This document shows, one piece after another, positions 8,371 through 17,110 of a DNA stretch of 64,000 nucleotides (position 1 is the first letter of the stretch; the number at the start of each line of letters is the position of its first letter). This DNA comes from JBECKW01 sp040235505 (GTDB lineage: Bacteria > Desulfobacterota > Desulfobacteria > Desulfobacterales > JAFDDL01). The notes below the pieces were generated by a model. That model worked only from the letters and a program-made list of their open reading frames with translations. It was not told where the DNA came from and did no database searches. A program made the position numbers and the translations under genes. The DNA lies in the NCBI GenBank assembly GCA_040235505.1, contig JBECKW010000136.1, positions 14,722-78,721 of the forward strand, written 5' to 3'.

Positions 8371-10545
8371 ATGAACAAATTCGCCTTCCGTACGACAGGG
8401 TTGCTGGTTAAGGCCCTGTATAATCTCTCCAAGGCAAGATTCCATCTGCATGATCCGGAAAACATACCCGACGGCCCGATCATCTTTGTCGTTAATCATT
8501 TTACACGCCTGGAAACCTTTCTGTTCCCCTACGTCGTCTATACCCTCACCAAAAAGCCGGTATGGTCTTTGGCATCCGCGGAACTTTTTCGCGGCGCGTT
8601 CGGAGAATATCTTGAAAAAGTCGGGGCGTTGTCCAACAAAGCACCGAACCGGGATCAACTGATCGTCAAAACATTGCTGACCGATGAGGCCAACTGGATC
8701 ATCTTTCCGGAAGGTCGAATGGTCAAAAATAAAAAAATCATTGAAAAGGGGAAGTTCATTATCTCCTATGCCGGCGGCAAACACCCCCCCCATACGGGAG
8801 CGGCTACCCTGGCGCTTAGAACTGAATTTTATCGAAGGCGTATTCTAGGACTTGCGGCCACCGATCATGCGGAAGCCCTTCGATTGCTGGAGCTTTTCCA
8901 GATAGAAGATAAAAAAGATATTGAAAAACAACCAGTTAAAATTGTCCCTGTCAATATCAGCTATTATCCCCTGCGAGCCCGAGAGAACATACTCAGCAAA
9001 ATGGCGGTCAGTCTCATGCGAAATATCCCGGAACGCGTCATTGAAGAAATTATGACGGAAGGGTCCATGCTGCTGTCCGGGGTTGATATCGACATACATT
9101 TCGGTGTGCCCATCGACATTCAGTCCAGCATTGACATGAAACCCATTCGGAAGGATGTCTACAATCAGGCATCTTTCGGCTTCGATGATCCCATCCCGTC
9201 CAAAAAATATCTTCACCGGAAGGCGCTCCGCATCATGAACGCCTATATGTCCGCGATCTATGGGATGACCACCGTAAATCACGATCACCTGTTTGCATCC
9301 GTTTTGCGAACAATGCCACGGCGCAGGATCGGAGAAATGGATCTGAGGCGTCGTGTCTACCTGCTTGCCAACACAGAGCTGAAAAAGAAAACGGTATACA
9401 TGCATAGAAGCCTTGAAGAAAATCAGATTTCGCTGATTACAGACGACCGGTTTCGCAAATTCAGTGATTTTATAGACCTGGCGGTAGAACGCGGCGTGGT
9501 GACGAGAGACGGGCGCTGGCTCTTTAAAAACGTTTCAAGATTATCCTCGGGCATGGATTTTAATCGTATTCGTATCGACAATCCTATTGCGGTGATGGCA
9601 AATGATGTGGAACCGCTCGCTGACTTGCAGCGACTCATCAAACGTATTTCCATGCTACCGGGATGGTGGGTTCGCCGGCGTGTGGCGGATCTCCTTCAAA
9701 AGCAGGACGCGTCGGAATTTGAACGGGACTACGCTTTATTTTTTCAGCCCGGGGAGTCTAAACCGAAGGCGGTTTGTGCTCCTTTTCTGCTGAAGAATCG
9801 ATCCAGGAACGCGGGGGTGCTGTTAATCCATGGATATATGGCGGCGCCGGCGGAAGTCAAAGCGCTGGCCGGTTATCTTGGACGCAAGGGATTCTGGGTC
9901 TATGCGGTCAGGTTGGCGGGGCATGGGACGGTGCCTGAAGATCTGGCCCAAAAAACATATCCGGATTGGATTCGTTCCGTTGAGGTCGGATACGGAATTG
10001 TCAGCAGTCATTGCCGGAATGTGCTGGTGGGTGGATTTTCCGCAGGTGGAGGACTTGCCCTGGAGATCGCATCCCGAATTCCGAGTATCGCAGGAGTGTT
10101 TGCCGTAGGTCCGCCCGCGCGACTGAGAAATCCATTTGCGAAATTGGTGCCCGGATTGGATGTTCTGAATAAATCGCTTCAAAAGGTGAAAATGGGCAAC
10201 CTATTGAAAAAGTTCGTGGAAAACCATGCGGAACACCCGGATATCAACTACCTTCGAAATCCCATATCCGGGGTGCATCAACTCGAACGGCTCATGGAAA
10301 TGCTCCATGACCGACTTCCGCTTATTGGAATGCCTGCGCTGGTGATTCAATCCCAGGGGGATCCTGTGGTGGATCCCCTGGGATCAAAAGAGCTTTTTGA
10401 AAAAATCGGATCTGTCGAAAAAGAATACCGAATGGTTGACTCCGAGCGGCATGGTATTCTTCTCGGCCCCGGATCTGAAGAAGTACACAGGTTCATCGGC
10501 GGATTCTGCAGGCATGCCCTGAACCTTTCGACTATTCCGCAGTGA
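8371..10545 (+). CDS. Fusion of PlsC-like acyltransferase and alpha/beta hydrolase
   Basis: A 724-residue two-enzyme protein. The N-terminal half resembles glycerolipid acyltransferases: NHFTRLE (H43, E48) corresponds to the NHx4D catalytic block but with Glu in place of Asp, and IFPEGR (111-116) is the FPEGTR phosphate-binding block. Residues from about 480 form an alpha/beta hydrolase of the carboxylesterase/monoacylglycerol-lipase type, with HGYMA for the oxyanion hole, GFSAGG (Ser about 557), an Asp in QGDPVVD and a His in SERHG. The middle (about 250-470) is unassigned. A role in lipid remodelling is inferred. The ATG at 8371 is preferred to a TTG at 8353. The 3' end overlaps the convergent ATPase gene by 14 bases. 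Confidence 0.8.
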   Translation: MNKFAFRTTGLLVKALYNLSKARFHLHDPENIPDGPIIFVVNHFTRLETFLFPYVVYTLTKKPVWSLASAELFRGAFGEYLEKVGALSNKAPNRDQLIVKTLLTDEANWIIFPEGRMVKNKKIIEKGKFIISYAGGKHPPHTGAATLALRTEFYRRRILGLAATDHAEALRLLELFQIEDKKDIEKQPVKIVPVNISYYPLRARENILSKMAVSLMRNIPERVIEEIMTEGSMLLSGVDIDIHFGVPIDIQSSIDMKPIRKDVYNQASFGFDDPIPSKKYLHRKALRIMNAYMSAIYGMTTVNHDHLFASVLRTMPRRRIGEMDLRRRVYLLANTELKKKTVYMHRSLEENQISLITDDRFRKFSDFIDLAVERGVVTRDGRWLFKNVSRLSSGMDFNRIRIDNPIAVMANDVEPLADLQRLIKRISMLPGWWVRRRVADLLQKQDASEFERDYALFFQPGESKPKAVCAPFLLKNRSRNAGVLLIHGYMAAPAEVKALAGYLGRKGFWVYAVRLAGHGTVPEDLAQKTYPDWIRSVEVGYGIVSSHCRNVLVGGFSAGGGLALEIASRIPSIAGVFAVGPPARLRNPFAKLVPGLDVLNKSLQKVKMGNLLKKFVENHAEHPDINYLRNPISGVHQLERLMEMLHDRLPLIGMPALVIQSQGDPVVDPLGSKELFEKIGSVEKEYRMVDSERHGILLGPGSEEVHRFIGGFCRHALNLSTIPQ

Positions 10546-11236
10546 TGAGAAGACTTTGGGGATCGAGAAGCAGTGAGGCATCGACCTTTTCATCGGAAGC
10601 ACCTTTCACTGCCCGCACGTGAATTTTTTCATTTTCTGGCTGAAGCTGAATCACCGCGTCGAAAAATTCCACGGCACCGGCAAGCCTGACCGGCAGTTCA
10701 TTCTCATCCGTTTCATCATGGCGATGGGTGAGAACGGTCACCCAAACGGGGAATTCACGGGAGGCGGACAGTTTCTTCAGTTCTTCAAGAACCTCCAGAT
10801 CCCCGCCCTCCAGGGGAAGACCGTCAATGATCACGACATCGGGTGAGAAGATATTCTGCGCCGTCAAATCGGTCAGACGCTCCTTCAGTTTGGGAACACT
10901 GAATCCCTCCACCTTAAACGTCATGATGAAACGATGGGGGATGATCGCCTCCCATAATTCATGGGCGGAAGCCGCCTGATCCTGATATTGATCGGTGATG
11001 TGACGGAAGACCTCCTCATACCAGAGCGTCACCTTGTTGACGGGATCATCGATGCTGATATGAAGAACATTCTGCTCTTTGAGCAGGCCGTTTAGCGCAA
11101 GCTGGACAAGAAATGCCGTTTTCCCGACGCCGGCGCGTGCCAGAACAGCTCCCAACTGCCCGGCTTTCAGATGTTGGCCCGCTTCCTCTCCCAAAAGACG
11201 GAATGGATTTCTGAGCATGATATCTTTAATGAGCAT
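10532..11236 (-). CDS. RecA-fold P-loop ATPase, orphan
   Basis: A 234-residue protein with Walker A ARAGVGKT (33-40) and Walker B DVVIIDG (133-139), laid out like RecA/KaiC/DnaB-type ATPases and lacking any recognisable DNA-binding or C-terminal extension. The function is unknown. The ATG at 11236 is chosen because GGAG lies about 9 bases upstream; a longer frame to 11278 has no ribosome-binding site. It lies downstream of fusA on the same strand, 74 bases after its stop, so co-transcription is possible. Confidence 0.7.
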   Translation of the reverse strand: MLIKDIMLRNPFRLLGEEAGQHLKAGQLGAVLARAGVGKTAFLVQLALNGLLKEQNVLHISIDDPVNKVTLWYEEVFRHITDQYQDQAASAHELWEAIIPHRFIMTFKVEGFSVPKLKERLTDLTAQNIFSPDVVIIDGLPLEGGDLEVLEELKKLSASREFPVWVTVLTHRHDETDENELPVRLAGAVEFFDAVIQLQPENEKIHVRAVKGASDEKVDASLLLDPQSLLITAE

Positions 11237-11310
11237 AATATAACTCCTCTCTTTCAAAAAATTGTCCGTCACATTCAAAGCAGTGTAACGCTGGACAATG
11301 GTAAACGGCT

Positions 11311-13395
11311 TCAGGCGACCTTCTTTTTTTCATGAAATTCTTTTTCGAGAATTTCGGAAACCTGCTTGGGTACCTGCTTATATGTCGCAAACTCCATGGT
11401 GAACTGGGCCTGTCCCTGGGTAAGAGACCGGATGACCGTGGAATAGCCGAACATCTCGGACAGAGGTACCTGGGCTTCGATAATGGTAAAGGGTCCTTCG
11501 TCCTGGGAACCGATAATCATTCCACGCCGCTGATTCAAAGATCCCATGACCGCCCCCTGAAAGTCGGTGGGGGTTTCCACAACCACCTTCATAATCGGCT
11601 CATGGATAACCGGCTTTGCCTTTGCATATCCTTCCAGGAATGCTCCCCTTGCGGCCGCTTGAAACGCCATGTCGGATGAATCGACCGAGTGTGAAGCGCC
11701 GTCGTTGATCACCACCCGCACGCCCGTGACCGGGTATTCCATTTTGGGCCCCTTGGCGAGGCACATGCGGAAACCCTTCTCACATGCGGGGATATATTGT
11801 GTCGGGATGGCCCCCCCGGTAACCTGATTGTCGAATATAAAATCATCTTCGGGTGCAGGCTCGATAAATCCGGCAATCCGTCCATACTGGCCGGCGCCGC
11901 CGGTCTGTTTTTTGTGGATGTAATCAAAGGCCGCATGCTGGGTGATGGTCTCCCGATAGGCGACCTGGGGCTGACCGGTGATCACTTCGGCACTATATTC
12001 CCGTTTCATTCGCTCCACGTAGACTTCAAGATGAAGTTCCCCCATTCCCTGGATGATGGTTTCATTGGTTTCATCATCCACATACGTCTTAAATGTCGGG
12101 TCCTCCTTGGTGAATCGATTGAGGGCCTTTGACATATTGATCTGTGCCTTGTTGTCCTTGGGGCGAAGCGCAAGGGAAATAACCGGATCCGGGACGAACA
12201 TGGAGGTCATTGTCAAACTGAGTCCCGGCGCCGAAAAGGTATCTCCCGAAGCACAATCGATGCCGAACATGGCACCGATGAAACCGGCCGGAATGACATC
12301 GATGTCTTCCATCTGATTGGCATGCATTCGGCAGAGTCGGCCGACCTTGTGTTTTTTTCCGGTCCGGGCATTGATGATGGTGTCACCTTTGGAAATGCTT
12401 CCCTGGTAAACCCGGATGTAGGTAAGCTGACCGTATGGGCCATCCTCCAGTTTGAAGGCCAGAGAGACCAGCGGCGAGTTCACATCGCCGGTGAGCGTCA
12501 CCTCTTTTTCGTTCTCGTTCATGTCCAGCGCCTTGTTTTCCACATCCAGCGGGCAGGGCAGCAAGGTGTTGACTGCGTCCAGCAACGGCTGAACAGCTTT
12601 GTTTTTATAGGCGGATCCCATCAGCACCGGCGTAATTTGGCGGGTGATGACCCCATTTCGAAGCGCGGACCAGAGAAGCGCCGGGGAGATTTCCTTTTCT
12701 TCAAGAACCGCCTCGGTCAGCTCGTCGGAAAACAGGCTGGCCTTGTCGATGAGCTGCTCACGACGTTCCGCGGCTTCCGACGCCATTGATTCCGGGATAG
12801 GTTCAACCCGAACTTTTTCACCGTTATCCCCGTCAAAATAATACGCTTCCATGGTGACAAGATCCACGACACCCTGAAAATCGGCTTCAAGGCCGATGGG
12901 CATCTGAAGCGCCACAGCTTCATGACCGAGTTTTTCCCGAAGTTGGTCGATCACCCGTTCCGGATTGGCGCCGCTTCGATCGCATTTATTGATAAATGCA
13001 ATACAAGGCACATTGTAACGTTTCATCTGTTGATCAACGGTGATGGACTGTGATTGGACGCCGCCTACGGAACAAAGAACGAGAATGGCGCCGTCAAGCA
13101 CACGAAGCGACCGTTCCACCTCGATGGTGAAATCCACATGACCCGGTGTATCGATGATGTTGATCTCGCTTCCTTTCCACTGACAAAAAGTCGCTGCCGA
13201 CGCAATGGTAATGCCGCGCTCTTTTTCGAGTTCCATGGAGTCCATGGTGGCACCGACACCGTCTTTTCCTTTGACGTCGTGAATGGCATGGATGCGCTGT
13301 GTGTAAAAGAGGATACGTTCCGTCAGGGTGGTTTTCCCTGAATCGATATGTGCGCTGATTCCGATGTTTCTTACTCTATTGATGTCGTATTTCAT
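11311..13395 (-). CDS. fusA: Elongation factor G, spd-type (EF-G1-like)
   Basis: A ribosomal translocation GTPase of 694 residues. The GTPase motifs are AHIDSGKTT (15-23), DTPGH (82-86) and NKCD (136-139), followed by domains II-V. HIDSGKTT instead of the usual HIDAGKTT or HVDHGKTT is characteristic of the spdEFG group found in spirochaetes, planctomycetes, deltaproteobacteria and mitochondria. It is not in a str operon (no rpsL, rpsG or tuf nearby), as expected for that paralog. The ATG at 13395 has GAGG about 8 bases upstream. The 5' leader from the predicted promoter is about 210 bases. Confidence 0.92.
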   Translation of the reverse strand: MKYDINRVRNIGISAHIDSGKTTLTERILFYTQRIHAIHDVKGKDGVGATMDSMELEKERGITIASAATFCQWKGSEINIIDTPGHVDFTIEVERSLRVLDGAILVLCSVGGVQSQSITVDQQMKRYNVPCIAFINKCDRSGANPERVIDQLREKLGHEAVALQMPIGLEADFQGVVDLVTMEAYYFDGDNGEKVRVEPIPESMASEAAERREQLIDKASLFSDELTEAVLEEKEISPALLWSALRNGVITRQITPVLMGSAYKNKAVQPLLDAVNTLLPCPLDVENKALDMNENEKEVTLTGDVNSPLVSLAFKLEDGPYGQLTYIRVYQGSISKGDTIINARTGKKHKVGRLCRMHANQMEDIDVIPAGFIGAMFGIDCASGDTFSAPGLSLTMTSMFVPDPVISLALRPKDNKAQINMSKALNRFTKEDPTFKTYVDDETNETIIQGMGELHLEVYVERMKREYSAEVITGQPQVAYRETITQHAAFDYIHKKQTGGAGQYGRIAGFIEPAPEDDFIFDNQVTGGAIPTQYIPACEKGFRMCLAKGPKMEYPVTGVRVVINDGASHSVDSSDMAFQAAARGAFLEGYAKAKPVIHEPIMKVVVETPTDFQGAVMGSLNQRRGMIIGSQDEGPFTIIEAQVPLSEMFGYSTVIRSLTQGQAQFTMEFATYKQVPKQVSEILEKEFHEKKKVA

Positions 13396-13613
13396 GACAA
13401 ACCTCGATTTTTTCTGGCCAAACAAATGATTGGGGCAGGATTTTCTCGAAATTTTCCTGTGAACCCGACGCCCAACCTGTCAAATAAAAAACCCTTCATT
13501 TGGACGCTGTTCACCAGATGAGGGGTATCTGATTGCACTGTATCAGAATGATGTGTGTTGTCTTTCCGCACAACCGTGATGCTTTTATAAACCGCCATAA
13601 CTAAATCCAAAAA

Positions 13614-13642
13614 TATATATGCTTGAAACGATGATATGTCAA
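13614..13642 (-). promoter_or_regulatory. Promoter of fusA
   Basis: On the minus strand TTGACA (13642-13637), a 17-base spacer and TATATA (13619-13614), a near-consensus sigma-70 promoter. Transcription would start about 13607, leaving a leader of roughly 210 bases. Confidence 0.65.
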
Positions 13643-13715
13643 TAGGAAAATGTGGCTAAATAAAAAGCAGTTGGAAAATTTTAATTATTAGGATAGATAT
13701 GAAACACAAATCGGG

Positions 13716-13731
13716 CACATTCTTGAATGTG
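13716..13731. promoter_or_regulatory. Palindrome CACATTC-TT-GAATGTG, candidate operator
   Basis: Perfect 7-base arms in the divergent spacer, about 100 bases upstream of the acyl-CoA hydrolase fusion and beyond the fusA -35. It could be a dimeric-regulator site, but no regulator gene is adjacent. Confidence 0.35.
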
Positions 13732-13832
13732 TTGCTTTTAAAAGGAAATTCAACTCCTATCCTGCCGGTTAGCAAGCAATCTGTATTTTCCAGCTTATAA
13801 AAATACCGGCATGGGGAGAGTGGAGATACTAT

Positions 13833-15767
13833 ATGGAAGCTTTGGACTGGATTGAACGTAACGTCCATACAAAATTGGTAGACGCCGAAACTGCGGTGTC
13901 GAAGATCAAGAGGGGCAGCCGGGTATTTATCGGTACCGGATGTGGAGAGCCCCAGCACTTGATCAGAAGCATGATTGCCGACACGAGCCTTCAGGACATC
14001 ATGCTTTATCAAATGCTGTCTATTACCCTTTCTGAGTACGTGGATGACCCTGCTTTTCTTCGGCGGTTTCAGGTACGTCTTTTTTTTATCAGCCAGGCCA
14101 TGCGAAAGGCAGCTTTTGAAGGTAAAATAGAATACATCCCCGCATATCTTTCCCAGATTCCGGAATTATTCCACAGCCATCGGATCGGATTGGATGTGGC
14201 GCTGGTGCAAGTCAGCCCGCCCGATCAATTCGGGTATTGCAGTTTGGGGGTTTCCGTCGACATTACCAAGGCTGCTTTTGAAAATGCGCGCATGGTAATT
14301 GCGCAGGTGAACCCGAAGATGCCGAAAACATGCGGCGACACCTTTGTTCACGTAGATGAAATCGATTATCTTGTATGGCATGAAGAGCCGATCGTCACCT
14401 CGGTCCCGAAAATGCAGGACGATTCCATTACCCGGAGAATCGGCCATTTTGTGTCGCAGCTCGTGGACGACGGCTCTACAATCCAGATAGGATTCGGTTC
14501 CCTTCCGTTTGCGATACTGAAATATCTGGATCGGAAGAAAGATCTGGGGATACACACACAGCTTGTTACAGACGGGCTCATCCCTTTAATCGAAAAGAAG
14601 GTGATCACCAACCGAAAAAAAACATTACTGCCCGGACGTATCGTTGCATCCCTCTGCATGGGATCCGAGAAACTTTATGAGTATGTCAATGACAACCCGG
14701 CGTTTTATTTCCGAGCCTCGGACTTTGTAAACGATCCCACGGAAATCGCCCGGAACGACAATCTCATTTCCATCAGCTCGGCATTGGAGGTCGATCTGAC
14801 GGGACAAATATGCACGGACTCTGTGGGACATTTGTTTTACAGCGGCATTGGAGACCAGGTTGATTTTATCCGTGGGAGTGCCATGTCCAGGGGCGGGTTT
14901 TCCATTATCGCCATGCCGTCCACCGCAAAAAACGGGAAAGTGTCGAGGATTGTACCCCATCTGAGCGAAGGCGCCGGTGTGGCGACGACGCGAGGAGATG
15001 TGAATTTCGTGATCACGGAATACGGGATTGCCGAACTCCAAGGCAAGGGAATTTACCAGCGCGTTATGGAACTTGCGCAGATTGCCCACCCGAAATTCCG
15101 CGCAGCCCTTGTGGAGGTGGCCAAAAAGCGCCATTACATTTTCGCCGACCAGATACCGCCGTCACAGGAAGACCTTCTTTTTATCGAAGGATATAAAAGC
15201 ACATACGAAATTAAAAACGGCAAAACAGTTGAATTTCGTCCGCTTCTGCCATCGGATGAATTCGCCTATCGAAATTTCTTCTATTCGCTTCAGGAAAAAA
15301 CAATTTATTCGCGGTTCTTTTACAGGATGAAGCTTTTTTCCCATGAAATTGCGCAAAAACAATGGGCAAGCGTTGATTATCGTAAAAATATTTCACTGGT
15401 GGGGCTTCTCCAAAGAAGGGGACACAAGGAAATAGTCGCCATCGGTTCCTATGCGTCAGCGGATAAGGATATGGCCGAGGTCGCGTTTGTTGTCAGGGAA
15501 GATATGCAGGGAATGGGGATTGCCACTTACCTGCTGGGGATTCTGGAGTCCATTGCCCGGGAAAATGATTATAAAGGGTTTGAAGCGACGGTCCTTCGGG
15601 AAAACAAATCGATGATTCATGTGTTCAAAAAGAAGTACCCGGATGTAAAGATTTCCAACAGCGGCGGCGGCGAAGTCATGCTCAGGATGAATTTCGAATT
15701 CTGCGGAAGCGACGTCGAAATGAGCGCCAGCAGGGACAAGTCCTGTGTGCTGATTGGACCTGAATGA
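13833..15767 (+). CDS. Acetyl-CoA hydrolase/CoA-transferase fused to a GNAT acetyltransferase
   Basis: A 644-residue fusion. Residues 1 to about 440 match the acetyl-CoA hydrolase/4-hydroxybutyrate CoA-transferase family. The catalytic Glu is probably E319 in ALEVDLTG, and GIGDQVDFIRG is the second family block. Residues about 460-630 form a GNAT domain with the acetyl-CoA-binding loop REDMQGMGIA near 555-563. This architecture is known in proteobacteria. It may couple acyl-CoA turnover with protein or small-molecule acetylation. GGAG lies about 8 bases before the ATG. The stop overlaps rsmG by four bases. Confidence 0.9.
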   Translation: MEALDWIERNVHTKLVDAETAVSKIKRGSRVFIGTGCGEPQHLIRSMIADTSLQDIMLYQMLSITLSEYVDDPAFLRRFQVRLFFISQAMRKAAFEGKIEYIPAYLSQIPELFHSHRIGLDVALVQVSPPDQFGYCSLGVSVDITKAAFENARMVIAQVNPKMPKTCGDTFVHVDEIDYLVWHEEPIVTSVPKMQDDSITRRIGHFVSQLVDDGSTIQIGFGSLPFAILKYLDRKKDLGIHTQLVTDGLIPLIEKKVITNRKKTLLPGRIVASLCMGSEKLYEYVNDNPAFYFRASDFVNDPTEIARNDNLISISSALEVDLTGQICTDSVGHLFYSGIGDQVDFIRGSAMSRGGFSIIAMPSTAKNGKVSRIVPHLSEGAGVATTRGDVNFVITEYGIAELQGKGIYQRVMELAQIAHPKFRAALVEVAKKRHYIFADQIPPSQEDLLFIEGYKSTYEIKNGKTVEFRPLLPSDEFAYRNFFYSLQEKTIYSRFFYRMKLFSHEIAQKQWASVDYRKNISLVGLLQRRGHKEIVAIGSYASADKDMAEVAFVVREDMQGMGIATYLLGILESIARENDYKGFEATVLRENKSMIHVFKKKYPDVKISNSGGGEVMLRMNFEFCGSDVEMSASRDKSCVLIGPE

Positions 15768-16513
15768 CAGATCCTCAATTGTCTCCGGATGAAGTCGCTT
15801 CAGATACCTTGAAACCAGACACCTTGAAATCAAATACCTGGGAATCAGATACCTGGGAATCAGATACCTGGGAACAGATAATCATCTCCGGCGCCGCGAA
15901 AATGGGCATTCCCATCACCGGGCTTCAGTTGAAGCAGCTATGCCGATTTGCGGAAACGCTTCGTGAATGGAACCGGAAAATAAACCTCACGGCCATTGTT
16001 GATCCTGAAGAGATTGCAGTGAAGCATTTTCTAGATTCAATGGCTGCCCTGCCGTATATTCCGGAAAAGGGCCGTATGCTTGATATCGGATCCGGTGGTG
16101 GATTCCCCGGATTGGTATTGGCGGTTTTTCGTCCATTTTTGAAAACTACTTCCCTTGACAGTGTTCGAAAAAAAATCACCTTTCAACAGCATCTTATCCG
16201 GACCGTCGGACTCAAAGAGGCCAGTGCAGTCCATCGCCGGGCCGAACAGTTGAAATCCGAGTCGATGCAGCGCTACGATATAATCGTCAGCAGAGCTCTG
16301 GGCTCCCTTGGCATGTTTGTGAATCTGGCGCTTCCGCTTCTTGCAGAACACGGGGTGATCATTGCGTATAAAGGCGTGATGGGCGACAAAGAGATGGATG
16401 AGATTGAAACATTGAAATCTGAGGACCCCGGCCTTTTGTTCGATCAGTGTGCATATTCGTTGCCGAAATCCGGTGATCGCCGCGCACTTGTGTTTATTCG
16501 CCGCTCCTCCTGA
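15764..16513 (+). CDS. rsmG: 16S rRNA m7G527 methyltransferase RsmG with repeat-bearing N terminus
   Basis: Methylates N7 of G527 in 16S rRNA. The SAM motif LDIGSGGGFPGL begins near residue 106, and the NRKINLTAI segment is typical of GidB/RsmG. The 249 residues exceed the usual ~210 because residues ~13-37 are five tandem pentapeptides of the type S-D-T-(L/W)-(K/E). The ATG at 15764 overlaps the upstream stop. A start inside the conserved domain at 15902 is conceivable, which would leave the repeat untranslated. rsmG is not next to mnmG here. Confidence 0.9.
   Translation: MTDPQLSPDEVASDTLKPDTLKSNTWESDTWESDTWEQIIISGAAKMGIPITGLQLKQLCRFAETLREWNRKINLTAIVDPEEIAVKHFLDSMAALPYIPEKGRMLDIGSGGGFPGLVLAVFRPFLKTTSLDSVRKKITFQQHLIRTVGLKEASAVHRRAEQLKSESMQRYDIIVSRALGSLGMFVNLALPLLAEHGVIIAYKGVMGDKEMDEIETLKSEDPGLLFDQCAYSLPKSGDRRALVFIRRSS
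15800..15874 (+). repeat. Five tandem 15-bp repeats in the 5' end of rsmG
   Basis: Units of 15 bases begin at 15800, 15815, 15830, 15845 and 15860. The last two are identical (TCAGATACCTGGGAA) and the others differ at one to five positions. Because 15 is a multiple of three, changes in unit number keep the reading frame. Confidence 0.9.
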
Positions 16514-16527
16514 AAAATCCCCTGAAT

Positions 16528-17007
16528 TTACAGGCTATAATGCCGTACCCATAAACCTCCGTCCCGGATGGTGAGTTTTGCAAGTGAAACCGGTTTTTGA
16601 TGCCGCGGCGGTCCGGCGCTTCCGGGATTTAGAAACATGACGCCATTCTCTTTTCTCATATCCGGAAGATGCGTGTGTCCGCTGATGACCATGTCGATAC
16701 CTGCAGCGGATGGATCGATGGAAAGATGCGAGAGGTTATGAATGAGGTGAAATTTAAAACTCCTGAATTCAAACGTTTCCGCCTCGTTAAGAAAAGCCGC
16801 CACCATGCCGCTGTCCATATTGCCGCTGACGGCTGTGACCGGAGCAATGGATTCAAGGGCTTTCAGGATCTCGACGCTGCCGACGTCACCGGCATGGACA
16901 ATCATATCCACAGCAGCGAAAAGTTCCTTGATTTCAGGTCGGAGCAACCCATGTGTGTCAGATATCACGCCAATGGTGCCGGCGTTCCCGGGTACTGCTG
17001 AATGCAT
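16528..17007 (-). CDS. YfcE/MJ0936-family metallophosphoesterase
   Basis: A 159-residue single-domain phosphodiesterase. The metal-binding motifs are GVISDTHG, HAGDVG, SGNMD and SGHTHLP, in that order, as in MJ0936/YfcE enzymes with broad phosphodiesterase activity. The natural substrate is unknown. It converges with rsmG, leaving 14 bases between stops. A paralog lies at 58487-58969. Confidence 0.88.
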   Translation of the reverse strand: MHSAVPGNAGTIGVISDTHGLLRPEIKELFAAVDMIVHAGDVGSVEILKALESIAPVTAVSGNMDSGMVAAFLNEAETFEFRSFKFHLIHNLSHLSIDPSAAGIDMVISGHTHLPDMRKENGVMFLNPGSAGPPRHQKPVSLAKLTIRDGGLWVRHYSL

Positions 17008-17070
17008 CGGTATTCCTTATTAAGCCGGAGAAAATCCCGGTTCCACTGAAAACAAACTAACCGCCTCAGC

Positions 17071-17099
17071 AATATATTCTTTCCATGGAAATAATTCAA
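17071..17099 (-). promoter_or_regulatory. Candidate promoter of the yfcE-like gene
   Basis: On the minus strand TTGAAT (17099-17094), 17 bases, TATATT (17076-17071), about 65 bases before the start at 17007. A TTTCCATGGAAA palindrome lies in the spacer. Confidence 0.4.
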
Positions 17100-17110
17100 C
17101 CATTGGGTCG

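Larger units (their letters stand above)
13396..13832. other. 437-base divergent intergenic region
   Basis: An AT-rich spacer between fusA (minus) and the acyl-CoA hydrolase fusion (plus). It holds the fusA promoter (13614-13642), a long fusA leader, a palindrome (13716-13731) and an inverted pair TGCCGGT...ACCGGCA just before the plus-strand gene. Short frames on the minus strand here have no family resemblance and are not called. Confidence 0.6.

Noticed and set aside
13392..14012. Two minus-strand frames (72 and 118 residues) in the fusA spacer
   Set aside because: AT-rich, no family resemblance, and one overlaps the start of the acyl-CoA hydrolase gene.
15800..15874. CRISPR-like array
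   Set aside because: Units are directly adjacent without spacers and lie in frame in rsmG.
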